Shown in pieces: positions 27,299 through 39,502 of a DNA stretch of 64,000 nucleotides. A program made the position numbers and the translations under genes. The DNA is from Streptomyces cyaneofuscatus. GTDB taxonomy: Bacteria > Actinomycetota > Actinomycetes > Streptomycetales > Streptomycetaceae. The notes under the pieces were generated by a model that searched no databases, was not told where the DNA came from, and worked only from the letters and a program-made list of their open reading frames with translations. The stretch is taken from assembly GCF_000718135.1 (NCBI RefSeq), contig NZ_JOEM01000016.1, positions 254,234 to 318,233 of the forward strand, read 5' to 3'. Numbering within the stretch: the stretch's first letter is position 1; every line of letters starts with the position of its first letter.

Positions 27299-27820
27299 TC
27301 AGCTCCTGACGGCTCCCGCGATCTGCTCGGCCGCCTCCGTGGGCGTCAGGTGCGTGGTGTCGACGACCTCGGCCTCGCTGTGCAGCCAGGTGCGGGCCGC
27401 CTCGGCGTAGGGCTCCAGGTACCGGAGGCGGAAGGCGGAGGGGCCCATGTCCGTGTCCCCCTCGATGCGCCCGCGGAGGGTCTCCTGGTCGGCGTGGAGC
27501 ACGAAGTGCCGTAGGGGAATGGCGTGTCGGGCGAGGCTGCTGCTGATCTCGCGCCAGTACGGCTCGACCAGGACGGTCATGGGCATCACCAGGGTGCCGC
27601 CGGTGTAGTCGAGTACCTGGCGGGCGGTCTCGACCACGAGCGACCGCCACGGCGGCCAGTGCTGGAAGTTGTCCGTCCGGGAGAGGACCGGCGTGATGTC
27701 CATGAGCGTCTCGCCGACTTTCTCGGCGTCGAACACCCGCGAATCCGGAAGAAGTTGCTGCACAAGCACACTGGTCGTCGTCTTGCCCGCGCCGTGGGTG
27801 CCGTTGAGCCATACGATCAT
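27299..27820 (-). CDS. P-loop AAA-type small kinase-like ATPase
   Basis: A 173-residue P-loop protein with Walker A GTHGAGKT at residues 7-14 in the opening MIVWLNGTHGAGKTTTS. It resembles shikimate- or chloramphenicol-phosphotransferase-like small kinases (AAA_18/AAA_33 type): a lid with Arg residues (RGRIEGDTDMG) and a C-terminal region LHSEAEVVDTTHLTPTEAAEQI. It would transfer phosphate to a small molecule, but the acceptor is unknown. Start ATG 27820. Stands alone between gap and the peptidoglycan-binding gene. Confidence 0.8.
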   Translation of the reverse strand: MIVWLNGTHGAGKTTTSVLVQQLLPDSRVFDAEKVGETLMDITPVLSRTDNFQHWPPWRSLVVETARQVLDYTGGTLVMPMTVLVEPYWREISSSLARHAIPLRHFVLHADQETLRGRIEGDTDMGPSAFRLRYLEPYAEAARTWLHSEAEVVDTTHLTPTEAAEQIAGAVRS

Positions 27821-27921
27821 GGGCTCACGCTAACGCCCTCTCGCCCGGGCAGGGCGAGAAGGCGTCCGGGGCCTGGACCGTGCGACGAGCCCCGGGGCGG
27901 CACGCCCGCCCCGGGGTGCGG

Positions 27922-28920
27922 TCAGCCGGCGGCGAGGAGCTCGAGCGTGTCGATCACGCGGTTCGAGAAGCCCCACTCGTTGTCGTACCAGGCGACCACC
28001 TTGACGTGGCGGCCGTCGACGCGGGTGAGCGCTGAGTCGAAGATCGCCGAGGCGGGGTTGCCCGTGATGTCGGACGACACGAGTGCGTCGTCCGAGTACT
28101 CGAGTACGCCGGCGAGCGGGCCTTGTGCGGCGGCCCGGTAGGCCGCCAGCACGTCCTCGCGCGTCACGTCGCGGGCGACGGTCGTGTTGAGTTCGACGAT
28201 CGAGCCGACCGGAACCGGTACGCGGATCGAGTCGCCGGACAGCTTGCCGTCGAGGTTCGGCAGCACGAGGCCGATCGCCTTGGCGGCGCCGGTCGTGGTC
28301 GGCACGATGTTGACCGCGGCGGCGCGGGCGCGGCGCGCGTCGCGGTGCGGGCCGTCCTGGAGGTTCTGCTCCTGCGTGTAGGCGTGCACCGTCGTCATGA
28401 ACCCGTGCTCGATACCGGCGAGGTCGTCGAGCACCTTCGCCAGCGGCGCGAGCGCGTTGGTCGTGCAGGAGGCGTTCGAGACGATCGTGTGCGCCGCCGG
28501 GTCGTAGGCGTCGGTGTTGACGCCGTACGCGAGCGTGACGTCGGCGCCGTCCGCCGGCGCGCTGACGAGTACCTTCTTCGCGCCCGCGTCGAGGTGGGCG
28601 CGGGCGGCCTCGGCCGAGGTGAAGCGGCCGGTCGCCTCCAGCACGATGTCGACGCCGAGCTTTGCCCACGGCAGTCGCGCCGGTTCGCGCTCGGCGAGCA
28701 CGGTGATGCGGCGGCCGTCGACGACGAGGGTGTCCCCGTCGACGGTCACCGGGCGCCCGAGCCGGCCAGCCGTGCTGTCGTAGGCGAGCAGCCGGGCGAG
28801 AGCGGCGGGCTCCGTCAGGTCGTTCACGGCGACGACCTCGACGGCGCTGTCGCGCTCCAGCAGTGCGCGCAGCACATTGCGTCCGATGCGGCCGAATCCG
28901 TTGATGGCGATGCGAGTCAT
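27922..28920 (-). CDS. gap: Type I glyceraldehyde-3-phosphate dehydrogenase
   Basis: Converts glyceraldehyde-3-phosphate, phosphate and NAD+ to 1,3-bisphosphoglycerate. The 332-residue protein has the Rossmann start RIAINGFGRIGRNVLRALLE, the catalytic Cys152 in SNASCTTNALAPL, the His-containing HAYTQEQNLQDGPHRD, and the end VAWYDNEWGFSNRVIDTL. ATG 28920 follows AAGGGA. It lies 147 bases downstream of a GlxA-family regulator on the same strand, an unusual partner that suggests a conditional paralogue rather than the main glycolytic gap in the gap-pgk-tpi cluster. Confidence 0.94.
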   Translation of the reverse strand: MTRIAINGFGRIGRNVLRALLERDSAVEVVAVNDLTEPAALARLLAYDSTAGRLGRPVTVDGDTLVVDGRRITVLAEREPARLPWAKLGVDIVLEATGRFTSAEAARAHLDAGAKKVLVSAPADGADVTLAYGVNTDAYDPAAHTIVSNASCTTNALAPLAKVLDDLAGIEHGFMTTVHAYTQEQNLQDGPHRDARRARAAAVNIVPTTTGAAKAIGLVLPNLDGKLSGDSIRVPVPVGSIVELNTTVARDVTREDVLAAYRAAAQGPLAGVLEYSDDALVSSDITGNPASAIFDSALTRVDGRHVKVVAWYDNEWGFSNRVIDTLELLAAG

Positions 28921-29067
28921 GAATGGTGTCCCTTCCGTTCCCCACCAGGCTCGCTCGCGGCCTACGCAGCTGACAGTGGCGGGATCGCCACGGTTCAAAA
29001 GGATCGCGCCAAGCGGGTGCCGGGGCGAGCCACGCCGTGCCGGGCGTGCCATGCGGCGCCGGGCGTA

Positions 29068-30024
29068 CTACGCGCCGCGCGTGAACGTACGCCGGTACTC
29101 GCTCGGTGTGGTGCCGAGGATGCGCTGGAAGTGCAGCCGCAGATTGGCGCCGGTGCCGAGCCCGATGTCGGCGGCGATCTGCTCGACGCTCCGCTCCGAA
29201 CGCTCCAGCAGTTCGCGCGCCACGTCGATGCGGGCGCGCATCACCCACTGCATCGGTGTGTAGCCGGTCTCCTCGACGAAGCGCCGGGAGAACGTGCGCG
29301 GCGACACCCCCGCCTGCCGCGCGAGGGTGTCGAGGGTGAGGGGCTCGCCGAGCCGGTGCAGCACCCACTCCCGGGTGGCGGCGAACCGCTCACCGAGCGG
29401 CTCGGGCACGCTGCGCGGCACGTACTGCGCCTGACCGCCGCTCCGGTATGGGGCCGCGACCAGCCGCCGGGCCGCGTGGTTGGACGCGGCCACCCCGAGG
29501 TCGCCGCGCAGGATGTGCAGGCACAGATCGATGCCGGAGGCGGCGCCGGCAGAGGTGAGCACGCTGCCCTCGTCGACGAACAGGACGTTCTCGTCGACCC
29601 GGACGAGCGGATGCCTCGCCGCGAGGGCCCGCGTGTAGTGCCAGTGCGTCGTGGCCCGCTTGTCGTCGAGCAGCCCCGTGGCGGCGAGCGCGAAAGCGCC
29701 CGTGGAGATGGCGGCGAGCCGCGCCCCCCGGTCATGAGCCCCGATCAGCGCGTCGACGACGGCCTGCGGCGGGTCCTCACGGTCCGGAAACCGATAGCCG
29801 GGGACGAAGACGATGTCGGCCCACTCAAGGGTGCGCAGACCGTGCGCCACGGAGTACGACAGGCCGTCACCGCCGGTCACGAGACCGGATTCGGCGCCGC
29901 ACACCCTCACCTCGTACGGCATGCTCGCGCGGGTCGTGAACACCTGCGCGGGGATACCGACGTCGAGCGGCTTCGCCCCCTCCAGCACGAGGACGGCGAC
30001 GCGATGCGGGGACGGGGCGGGCAC
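29068..30024 (-). CDS. GlxA family transcriptional regulator (DJ-1/PfpI + AraC)
   Basis: A 318-residue regulator. Residues 1-180 are a DJ-1/PfpI-like domain (VAVLVLEGAKPLDVGIPAQVF; VFVPGYRFPDREDPP), where the usual nucleophile elbow reads ISTGAFALAATG with Ser in place of Cys, so it is a sensor not an enzyme. Residues 205-318 are an AraC helix-turn-helix (PLTLDTLARQAGVSPRTFSRRFVEETGYTPMQWVMRARIDVARELLE). Start GTG 30024. It probably controls the downstream gap gene; the inducer is unknown. Confidence 0.9.
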   Translation of the reverse strand: MPAPSPHRVAVLVLEGAKPLDVGIPAQVFTTRASMPYEVRVCGAESGLVTGGDGLSYSVAHGLRTLEWADIVFVPGYRFPDREDPPQAVVDALIGAHDRGARLAAISTGAFALAATGLLDDKRATTHWHYTRALAARHPLVRVDENVLFVDEGSVLTSAGAASGIDLCLHILRGDLGVAASNHAARRLVAAPYRSGGQAQYVPRSVPEPLGERFAATREWVLHRLGEPLTLDTLARQAGVSPRTFSRRFVEETGYTPMQWVMRARIDVARELLERSERSVEQIAADIGLGTGANLRLHFQRILGTTPSEYRRTFTRGA

Positions 30025-30067
30025 AGGGAAAAGGGTACGCGGGGTGGGGTGCTGTCTCCTGCGGCAG

Positions 30068-30248
30068 CACGCTTCCGCCGATCACGCGGATCTGCCGGGC
30101 CCCGCCACGGAACAGGTGCTCGCGGCCGCCGGGAAGCGGATGGGTACTGGCCCACTACTTCGACTCGGTGGCGGAGACGCTGACGAAGATCGCCGAGGGA
30201 GACCATCCGGTCTGCGAGGTCGCCGAAGGGCGACTGGTCTGGTCGTGA
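30068..30248 (+). pseudogene. C-terminal gene remnant
   Basis: A coding-like stretch ends at a TGA at 30246-30248 with the reading VLAHYFDSVAETLTKIAEGD then HPVCEVAEGRLVWS; third codon positions are strongly GC. Upstream of about 30143 the better frame is a different one (ADLPGPATEQVLAAAGKRMG). There is no start or recognisable family. It looks like the broken end of a lost gene between the GlxA gene and the repeat-tail cassette. Low certainty. Confidence 0.3.
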
Positions 30249-30303
30249 AACGAAGACCAGTGGTGGTGAGTTCCGTACATCTCGGAGCTCAAGGGCGGGG
30301 GAG

Positions 30304-31545
30304 TCAGTCGGACGGGTCGGGACCTGTGGAAGGAGTGCTTTCGATGGGGCCCGCGAAGTCCGGGCTGGTGTAGTCCGGGCCCGTGAAGTCCGGGCTCGTG
30401 AAGTCCGGGCTCGTGAACGGCGGTCTGCCGTAGCCGGTCTCCGGGATGGCCGCGGGGCGCTGTGTACGCGACGCGGGGCCGGCGGTGGGGTCGGAGAGCG
30501 CGTCCCGCAGGAACGGCAGGATGCCCCGCTCGAGCAACGCATGGCGCCAGGCCTCCCGGGCACGCGCCACTTCCTCCGGCAGCGCGTCCTCGGTCTCCTC
30601 GGGGGAGAGGGTGGAGAGGGAAACCGAGCCGCTGCGCAGCGCCGTCATGAGCAGACCGAAGACGGCGACCAGTATCGCGGCTGCCGCGACTGCGCCGAAG
30701 AACCATCCGGTGGTGAAGAGGGTCCGGGCGAAGGCCGACTCGGGAGCGAGCATCTTCAGAATGAATCCCACGAGAAAGGAGAGCACCGCGGCCCCGCCGG
30801 CAAGCACGGGAGTGAGCACCGCGACAAGGGCGACGGGGCCCGCGCCGCTGGCCGCGTAGTCCCTTCGGCGTGCGGCGGCGAGCCCCGTCACACCCGTACG
30901 CGCACCTGGATCAGCGGAGCCGGGTGCGGATGCTGATGACGACCGGGAGGACGGCGTCGGCCGGCGCAGTTCCTGGCGGATCTTGACGTAATGCTCGTAC
31001 TCGGTTGCCGCAGCCGCCGTGATGAGTGCGGTGGTGTTGAGCGCCATGATGCGAAGCTGTTCCGAGGTGAGGCGATCGCCGATTCCGGCCAGATCCGGAC
31101 GTTCCTGAGCGTGACGCAGCGCGTCACCGAGAGTCCGCTCGTACTCTTGGCGGTCCTCGTTCAGCAGATGCGGCGCAACCGACCCGGTGCTGCGCGAGCC
31201 GTATTCCTCGCGGTCCTCACTCGGCGTACGGGGCCGAACGCCGCCGCCTTCGTACCGGGAGGGCCCCATCCGGTGCTGGGCCGGTGGTGGCGGGCTCGGC
31301 GTGTCCGGCGGGGGATCGGAGCGGCTTGTGCCACCGGTTTGCGGCGCAATCGCCGTCCCCTCCGGGGCGTTGCGCGGGGATGCCGACGACATGGGCGGGC
31401 CTGCCTGGATGCCCAGGACCGACGTCAGCAGACGGCGCCCGAGGGGAAGCCGGCGCTGGCGCGCGACAGCGGACGGCCGGTTGCCCGGACGGTTGGCGCC
31501 CAGGATTGCCGCAGTGATACGTCGGCTCGCGGAGGGCCGCATCAT
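30304..31545 (-). CDS. Two-helix membrane protein with pentapeptide repeat tail
   Basis: A 413-residue protein of unknown function. Residues 1-170 are Pro/Ser/Arg-rich and then helical (LTSEQLRIMALNTTALITAAAATEYEHYVKI). Two membrane helices lie near 235-265 (GPVALVAVLTPVLAGGAAVLSFLVGFI) and 280-305 (GWFFGAVAAAAILVAVFGLL). The C-terminal tail carries pentapeptides FTSPD, FTSPD, FTGPD, YTSPD, encoded by a 15-bp tandem DNA repeat. ATG 31545 overlaps the upstream stop by ATGA, so it forms a two-gene cassette with the preceding membrane protein, which also has a TGPDF motif in its tail. Confidence 0.75.
   Translation of the reverse strand: MMRPSASRRITAAILGANRPGNRPSAVARQRRLPLGRRLLTSVLGIQAGPPMSSASPRNAPEGTAIAPQTGGTSRSDPPPDTPSPPPPAQHRMGPSRYEGGGVRPRTPSEDREEYGSRSTGSVAPHLLNEDRQEYERTLGDALRHAQERPDLAGIGDRLTSEQLRIMALNTTALITAAAATEYEHYVKIRQELRRPTPSSRSSSASAPGSADPGARTGVTGLAAARRRDYAASGAGPVALVAVLTPVLAGGAAVLSFLVGFILKMLAPESAFARTLFTTGWFFGAVAAAAILVAVFGLLMTALRSGSVSLSTLSPEETEDALPEEVARAREAWRHALLERGILPFLRDALSDPTAGPASRTQRPAAIPETGYGRPPFTSPDFTSPDFTGPDYTSPDFAGPIESTPSTGPDPSD
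30355..30414. repeat. 15-bp tandem repeat (four copies)
   Basis: Four head-to-tail units close to GAAGTCCGGGCTCGT at 30355-30369, 30370-30384, 30385-30399 and 30400-30414; the last two are identical. They encode the (F/Y)TxPD repeats of the overlying gene and are likely to vary in number between strains. Confidence 0.9.
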
Positions 31546-32282
31546 CGTGTGGTCCCTTCCTCGCCGATGGCCGGTCCGAGCGGATGACGCAGTGCTGCGC
31601 GATCATCGAGTGCACCGCCTGGTCCGTCGGTGGGGTCCACCGGCCGGCCGTTCGGCTGCGGGGCGTGGGGTCCGGTGCCCGGCTGGGGGCCGGTGGGGCC
31701 GGTGGCGAAGTCCGGCCCGGTGACGTTCGGAAGGGGAAGGCTCTGTCGGCGGCGTTCGTCGGCCCCTGCGGAGGCAGCGCGCACCGCCGATGACGGCTGC
31801 GCCGGTCCGGCCGTGGACGGCTGCGCGTCGGAGAGCGGGGACCCGGAGCCGGCCGGTGCCGGCTGCTGGGCGGGCGGCACGGCTCCAGGAGAAGCTTGGG
31901 CGGCGTGTTCTTCGGCGACCGCCCCTGCCTGCGGTGCGCCGTTGACCCCATCGCTGATCGACTGGACACGGCCGAGCTGAGTAAGGATCACCGGGGCCGA
32001 GATGCCGACCACGATGGCCGCGTACGCACCGCTGACCTGTCCCGTGGTACCGAAGAGCACTGCGGCCCCGGCCCCCATCGCACTGTGCACGACGGCTGCG
32101 ACGGGGTCGGCGACGGGGTCGAAATAGTCCTGGAACCTGGCCGGTACGTTCTCCTGCCCGGGAGGTAACTGCCGATAGGCGCGGCGGTCCGACTGCCAGT
32201 CCAGAAACCGGTTGTAGGCGTCGAGGAGCCCGCGCAGCGCACCTCCCGCCGCACCCAGCAGGATCAGCATCGGCACGTCCAC
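31542..32282 (-). CDS. Membrane protein with disordered Pro/Gly-rich tail
   Basis: About 246 residues from GTG 32282 (MDVPMLILLGAAGGALRGLL), preceded by a G-run ribosome-binding site; the frame is open to 32342. Hydrophobic segments appear at residues 3-20 and in AVVHSAMGAGAAVLFGTTGQ then VSGAYAAIVVGISAPVILTQ, so two or three helices in the membrane. From about residue 110 the chain is a low-complexity tail of Ala, Pro, Gln and Gly with LPNVTGPDFATGPTGPQPG. No family recognised. It is the first gene of the overlapping two-gene cassette. Confidence 0.75.
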   Translation of the reverse strand: MDVPMLILLGAAGGALRGLLDAYNRFLDWQSDRRAYRQLPPGQENVPARFQDYFDPVADPVAAVVHSAMGAGAAVLFGTTGQVSGAYAAIVVGISAPVILTQLGRVQSISDGVNGAPQAGAVAEEHAAQASPGAVPPAQQPAPAGSGSPLSDAQPSTAGPAQPSSAVRAASAGADERRRQSLPLPNVTGPDFATGPTGPQPGTGPHAPQPNGRPVDPTDGPGGALDDRAALRHPLGPAIGEEGTTR

Positions 32283-32395
32283 TACGCCCCCCGTGTGGTA
32301 CAGACTGCACGCTTCCGCCATAGGAGCCTGCCGCCTGAGCATAGGGGCACGTGCAGGACCATGGGGAGCCCGTCCTGACGACCCTCCCAGCGCGA

Positions 32396-32443
32396 GAGGA
32401 CCGTGTCCCCCCGCCGGCTGGACGGCGGGGGGACACGGTCCTC
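32396..32443. terminator. Long hairpin between toxin-like gene and membrane cassette
   Basis: A 21-bp perfect stem, arms 32396-32416 and 32423-32443, loop GCTGGA. It lies just after the stop of the lectin/aerolysin-like gene and before the cassette on the same strand, so it insulates the two. Confidence 0.85.
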
Positions 32444-32459
32444 TGTTCGGCGAGGCCGG

Positions 32460-34049
32460 CTACTTCTTCGGGCAGGTCACCGTTCCTATGACGATGCCGC
32501 TGAAGGCGCCGGTCATCATCCCTACAGCGACCCCGGGGGGACCGCCGAGGAGGCCTGAGATGCCTCCGCTGACGATGCTGGTGCCGATCTTCGCGGCCAT
32601 GCACTTGTCGTACGCGTCCCTGTCCTGTGCGGCGCTGAAGGCCACCGCTCTCATCGTCCAGGTGCTCTTCTCGGCGGAGGCATGGCCGGCGGGAGTGCCG
32701 TCGCCCAGGGAGAAGGTCGGGGGCGACATGGTTCCCGTGATGGTGTCGCCGGATACGCCTTCGATGGTCTGAGTGACGGTGGCGCCTTGCACCGTGAGAG
32801 CGGCCTTGTGAATGACGCCGTTGGTGTCGGTGACGGCGCCGGGCATGACCGTCGCAATGGTCGCACCGTCCGCGTCACTGACCCTGACGCCGCCCTGTAC
32901 GGCGGTCAGCTTGCCGCCTGCGGGCACGTCCATGACGGCGGACGCGGTCTTCGCGATGACGGTGGGCTTGACGTCGTCGCTGGTGGAGCCACTGCCAGGA
33001 GGGTTCACGTTCGTACGGGCGACGTACATCGTGGTGCCGGCCGTGGAGTTGATGACCGGGACTGTGACGGTCGCGTCGGTCTTCCAAGGCTGGTTGTCGG
33101 TGTTGAACGTCCAGGTGCCGGTGACCTTCTTGCCGACGGCGGCGAAGTCGACCCAGGCGTAACTCTTGGGAGGGACGGTCACGGAGATGCCGTTGATCGT
33201 CGACTCCTCCGAGGTGTACGTCTGCGTCGCGGTCAGCTGGTTGCTGATCATGGCCTGAACAGGGGTGGAGACTCCGACCGAGGTCGACAGGCCGGCTGAG
33301 AACGACTGGGCCCAGCCGGAGTGATAGATCGTGGTGAAGATCTGGGTCATCGTGGTACCGGTGTCGTTGAACCAGACCGAAGAAGCGGGACGCCTGGGCA
33401 GTACCTCGGGCTGGCCTTCGGAGTTCTGCTTCCACGAGCAGGTGGAGATCTTCTTGGAACACAGATCGCTGTAGTACTCCAGGGCGAGACTTCTGGCCTC
33501 GGCTGCCTTGTACTCGGGCAGCGTCCACTGCTGGCTCGCGCTGCCGTTGCAGACGTTGGGCTGGGCCAGGATGCCCCACAGGTGGAGGCCGCCACGGTTG
33601 TCCATGCAGTACTCAGTGCCCGTCTCGGCACGGCGGACGATGCCGAAGGTGTTCGGCTTGCCGTCGACGGGGCGGAAGTGCCACTGCTGACCGTCCTGGC
33701 CGCACGACCTCTGAGTGGCGGGCTGGGTCGCGTAGATGCACTTCCCGGAGGACGTGCTGGCGATGTTGAACTGGCCGGGAGCGCTGAGCTTTATGAGCCG
33801 CCACTGCTTGTAGTTCATCCCGTCGGGGGTGACAGAGATCTGATTGCCGTCGTTGTTTCCAGTGGAGTTGAGGGTGCCATGGGGGTTGGTGAAGGTGTAC
33901 GCCTCGTCCGTCGCCGCCGCGGCGGACGGTGCTGCGGCGACGGACGGTGCTGCGGCGGCCGGGGCAGCGGCGAGGACCGGCGCGAACAGCCCCAGAGCAA
34001 CAGCGGGCGCGAGGAGAAGTCTCGCGGTTCTTCTTCTGATTGTTCTCAT
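32460..34049 (-). CDS. Secreted lectin/aerolysin-like protein with C-terminal glycine zipper
   Basis: A 529-residue exported protein. A signal peptide occupies about residues 1-33. Residues 48-178 resemble a ricin-type beta-trefoil, with QQW motifs at 121-123 and 173-175 and cysteine pairs 104/116 and 148/167. Residues 185-345 are beta-rich with alternating polar and non-polar residues (TMTQIFTTIYHSGWAQSFSAG; TYTSEESTINGISVTVPPKS), like ETX/MTX2 aerolysin-type pore formers. Residues 488-526 are a hydrophobic Gly-rich stretch (TSIVSGGISGLLGGPPGVAV) framed by Cys483 and Cys526, resembling a glycine-zipper membrane segment. I infer a carbohydrate-targeted membrane-active protein; the aerolysin call is by pattern only. 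GC is somewhat below neighbours. Confidence 0.7.
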   Translation of the reverse strand: MRTIRRRTARLLLAPAVALGLFAPVLAAAPAAAAPSVAAAPSAAAATDEAYTFTNPHGTLNSTGNNDGNQISVTPDGMNYKQWRLIKLSAPGQFNIASTSSGKCIYATQPATQRSCGQDGQQWHFRPVDGKPNTFGIVRRAETGTEYCMDNRGGLHLWGILAQPNVCNGSASQQWTLPEYKAAEARSLALEYYSDLCSKKISTCSWKQNSEGQPEVLPRRPASSVWFNDTGTTMTQIFTTIYHSGWAQSFSAGLSTSVGVSTPVQAMISNQLTATQTYTSEESTINGISVTVPPKSYAWVDFAAVGKKVTGTWTFNTDNQPWKTDATVTVPVINSTAGTTMYVARTNVNPPGSGSTSDDVKPTVIAKTASAVMDVPAGGKLTAVQGGVRVSDADGATIATVMPGAVTDTNGVIHKAALTVQGATVTQTIEGVSGDTITGTMSPPTFSLGDGTPAGHASAEKSTWTMRAVAFSAAQDRDAYDKCMAAKIGTSIVSGGISGLLGGPPGVAVGMMTGAFSGIVIGTVTCPKK

Positions 34050-34084
34050 CGTCGCTCCTTGAGCTTCGGCTGTGCCGCTACATG

Positions 34085-34111
34085 GGCCCGCAGCGGTGTG
34101 TGCTGCGGGCC
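34085..34111. promoter_or_regulatory. Inverted repeat upstream of the toxin-like gene
   Basis: GGCCCGCAGC 34085-34094 pairs with GCTGCGGGCC 34102-34111. It is 36 bases upstream of the toxin-like start and could be an operator or leader hairpin. The remaining gap to the arg promoter (34112-34557) has no intact gene; a short coding-like remnant ending at 34487 (RQWRHSPEPTGLSKALEDLA) is visible in it. Confidence 0.45.
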
Positions 34112-34557
34112 GGACAGCTGGAAGCTAGGCGCTCAAGGTGCAGGTCAGACAGGTCAAGCAACCGGCCATCGGTGGCCGGTCACCAGCACGCAGCCGAATG
34201 GCCGGGTTGTGACCGGCGGGATACCCGGGTCTCCGATCCGTCCGTGTCTGCGGGAACCCTTCAGTGTGCGGTCCGGAGGCAGCACCGCAGCCCTGGTGAG
34301 AAGGGGCGGCACCTCACCGTGCGCGCCCGGACGCTCTACGAGCCGGACCCTCCACGGCTCTTCGCCGGGGGTCCCGCTCGGGTGAGATCAGCGGCAGTGG
34401 CGCCACTCCCCAGAGCCGACGGGGCTCAGCAAGGCCCTCGAAGACCTCGCCGGCCACGTGGTCGCCACCATTGATCACACACCGTGACTGCGGCGGACCT
34501 GGGCCCGCCAGCCAGAATCCTCGGCCGCAGAGCGCGAGTGGTGCCGAAAGAGGCCCT

Positions 34558-36789
<2,232 letters not shown>

Positions 36790-36793
<4 letters not shown>

Positions 36794-37724
36794 GCGCCGC
36801 GCGGAAGCACACCGCACTCCCGAAGGCGCAGATCCTCATCGAGGCGCTGCCCTGGCTGACCCGGCACAACGGCAAGACCGTCGTCATCAAGTTCGGCGGC
36901 AACGCCATGATCGACGAGGAGCTGAAGGCCGCCTTCGCCCAGGACGTCGTCTTCCTGCGGCACGCCGGTCTCAAGCCCGTCGTCGTGCACGGCGGCGGCC
37001 CGCAGATCAGCGCCCAGCTCGACAAGCAGGGCCTGGTCAGCGAGTTCAAGGCCGGGCTGCGGGTCACCACCCCCGAAGCGATGGACGTCGTACGGATGGT
37101 GCTCGCCGGACAGGTCCAGCGCGAACTGGTCGGCCTCCTCAACCAGCACGGCCCCCTCGCCGTCGGCATGACCGGCGAGGACGCCCACACCATCACCGCC
37201 ACCCAGCACCGGCCCACCATCGACGGCGAGTCCGTCGACATCGGCCGGGTCGGCGAGATCACCGCCATCGACACCGGGGCCATCCAGGCGCTCCTGGACG
37301 ACGGCCGCATCCCGGTCGTCTCCTCCATCGCCCGCTCCGCCGACGACCACCACGTCTACAACGTCAACGCCGACACCGCGGCCGCCGCGCTCGCCGCCGC
37401 CCTGAACGCCGAGACGCTGATGGTCCTCACCGATGTCGAAGGGCTCTACGAGGACTGGCCCAACAGCGACGACGTCATCAGCCGGCTGACCGCCAGTCAG
37501 CTGGAGAAGCTGCTGCCCGAGCTGTCCAGCGGCATGGTCCCCAAGATGCAGGGCTGTCTGCACGCCGTACGCAACGGCGTCGAGACCGCCCGGGTCATCG
37601 ACGGGCGGGTCCAGCACTCGATCCTGCTGGAGATCTTCACCGACGAGGGCATCGGCACGATGGTCGTGCCGGACGCCCCCATCGACGTACACGCAGCCCA
37701 CGGAGACCAGCAGCAGGGGGAATC

Positions 37725-37728
<4 letters not shown>
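36790..37728 (+). CDS. argB: Acetylglutamate kinase
   Basis: Phosphorylates N-acetylglutamate. 312 residues with [25 protein letters not shown], and the C-terminal [11 protein letters not shown] region of amino-acid kinases. An N-terminal helix before the kinase core ([19 protein letters not shown]) is the type associated with hexameric, arginine-inhibited enzymes. ATGA overlaps with both neighbours suggest coupled translation. Confidence 0.97.
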
Positions 37729-38930
<1,202 letters not shown>

Positions 38931-38955
38931 CCCTCCGGAGAATGAGGCGACGACG

Positions 38956-39492
38956 ATGACCGAGGCGCAGGAAACCGAGCACGGCGGGCCGTCCGTGCCG
39001 CAGACCCGCACCGCCCGCCACCGCCGGATCGTGGACATCCTGAACCGGCAGCCGGTCCGCTCGCAGAGCCAGCTGGCCAAGCTCCTCGCCGACGACGGGC
39101 TGAGCGTCACCCAGGCGACGCTCTCCCGCGACCTCGACGAGCTGGGCGCGGTCAAGATCCGCAACACCGGCGGCGAGCTGATCTACGCGGTGCCGAGCGA
39201 GGGCGGATTCCGCACCCCGCAGGCGCCGCTGGGCGGCTCGGCCAAGGAGGAGCGGATGCGCAGGCTCTCGGCCGAACTGCTCATCTCGGCGGAGGCATCG
39301 GCCAACCTGGTGGTGCTCCGTACGCCGCCGGGCGCCGCCCAGTTCCTCGCCTCGGCCATCGACCAGGCCGAACTGCACGACATCCTCGGCACCATCGCCG
39401 GGGACGACACGCTGATGCTCATCAGCCGCGACCCGGCCGGCGGCCAGGCGCTCGCCGACCACCTGCTGAGGCTCGCTCAGAACGACCGCTGA
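38956..39492 (+). CDS. argR: Arginine repressor
   Basis: Hexameric, arginine-sensing repressor of the arg genes. 178 residues: N-terminal winged helix ([49 protein letters not shown]) and C-terminal arginine-binding domain ([30 protein letters not shown]). ATG 38956 chosen ([11 protein letters not shown]), which gives the usual Streptomyces length. It probably binds the ARG-box-like promoters at 34558-34592 and 41677-41720. Confidence 0.96.
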   Translation: MTEAQETEHGGPSVPQTRTARHRRIVDILNRQPVRSQSQLAKLLADDGLSVTQATLSRDLDELGAVKIRNTGGELIYAVPSEGGFRTPQAPLGGSAKEERMRRLSAELLISAEASANLVVLRTPPGAAQFLASAIDQAELHDILGTIAGDDTLMLISRDPAGGQALADHLLRLAQNDR

Positions 39493-39502
39493 GCCGTTCC
39501 GT

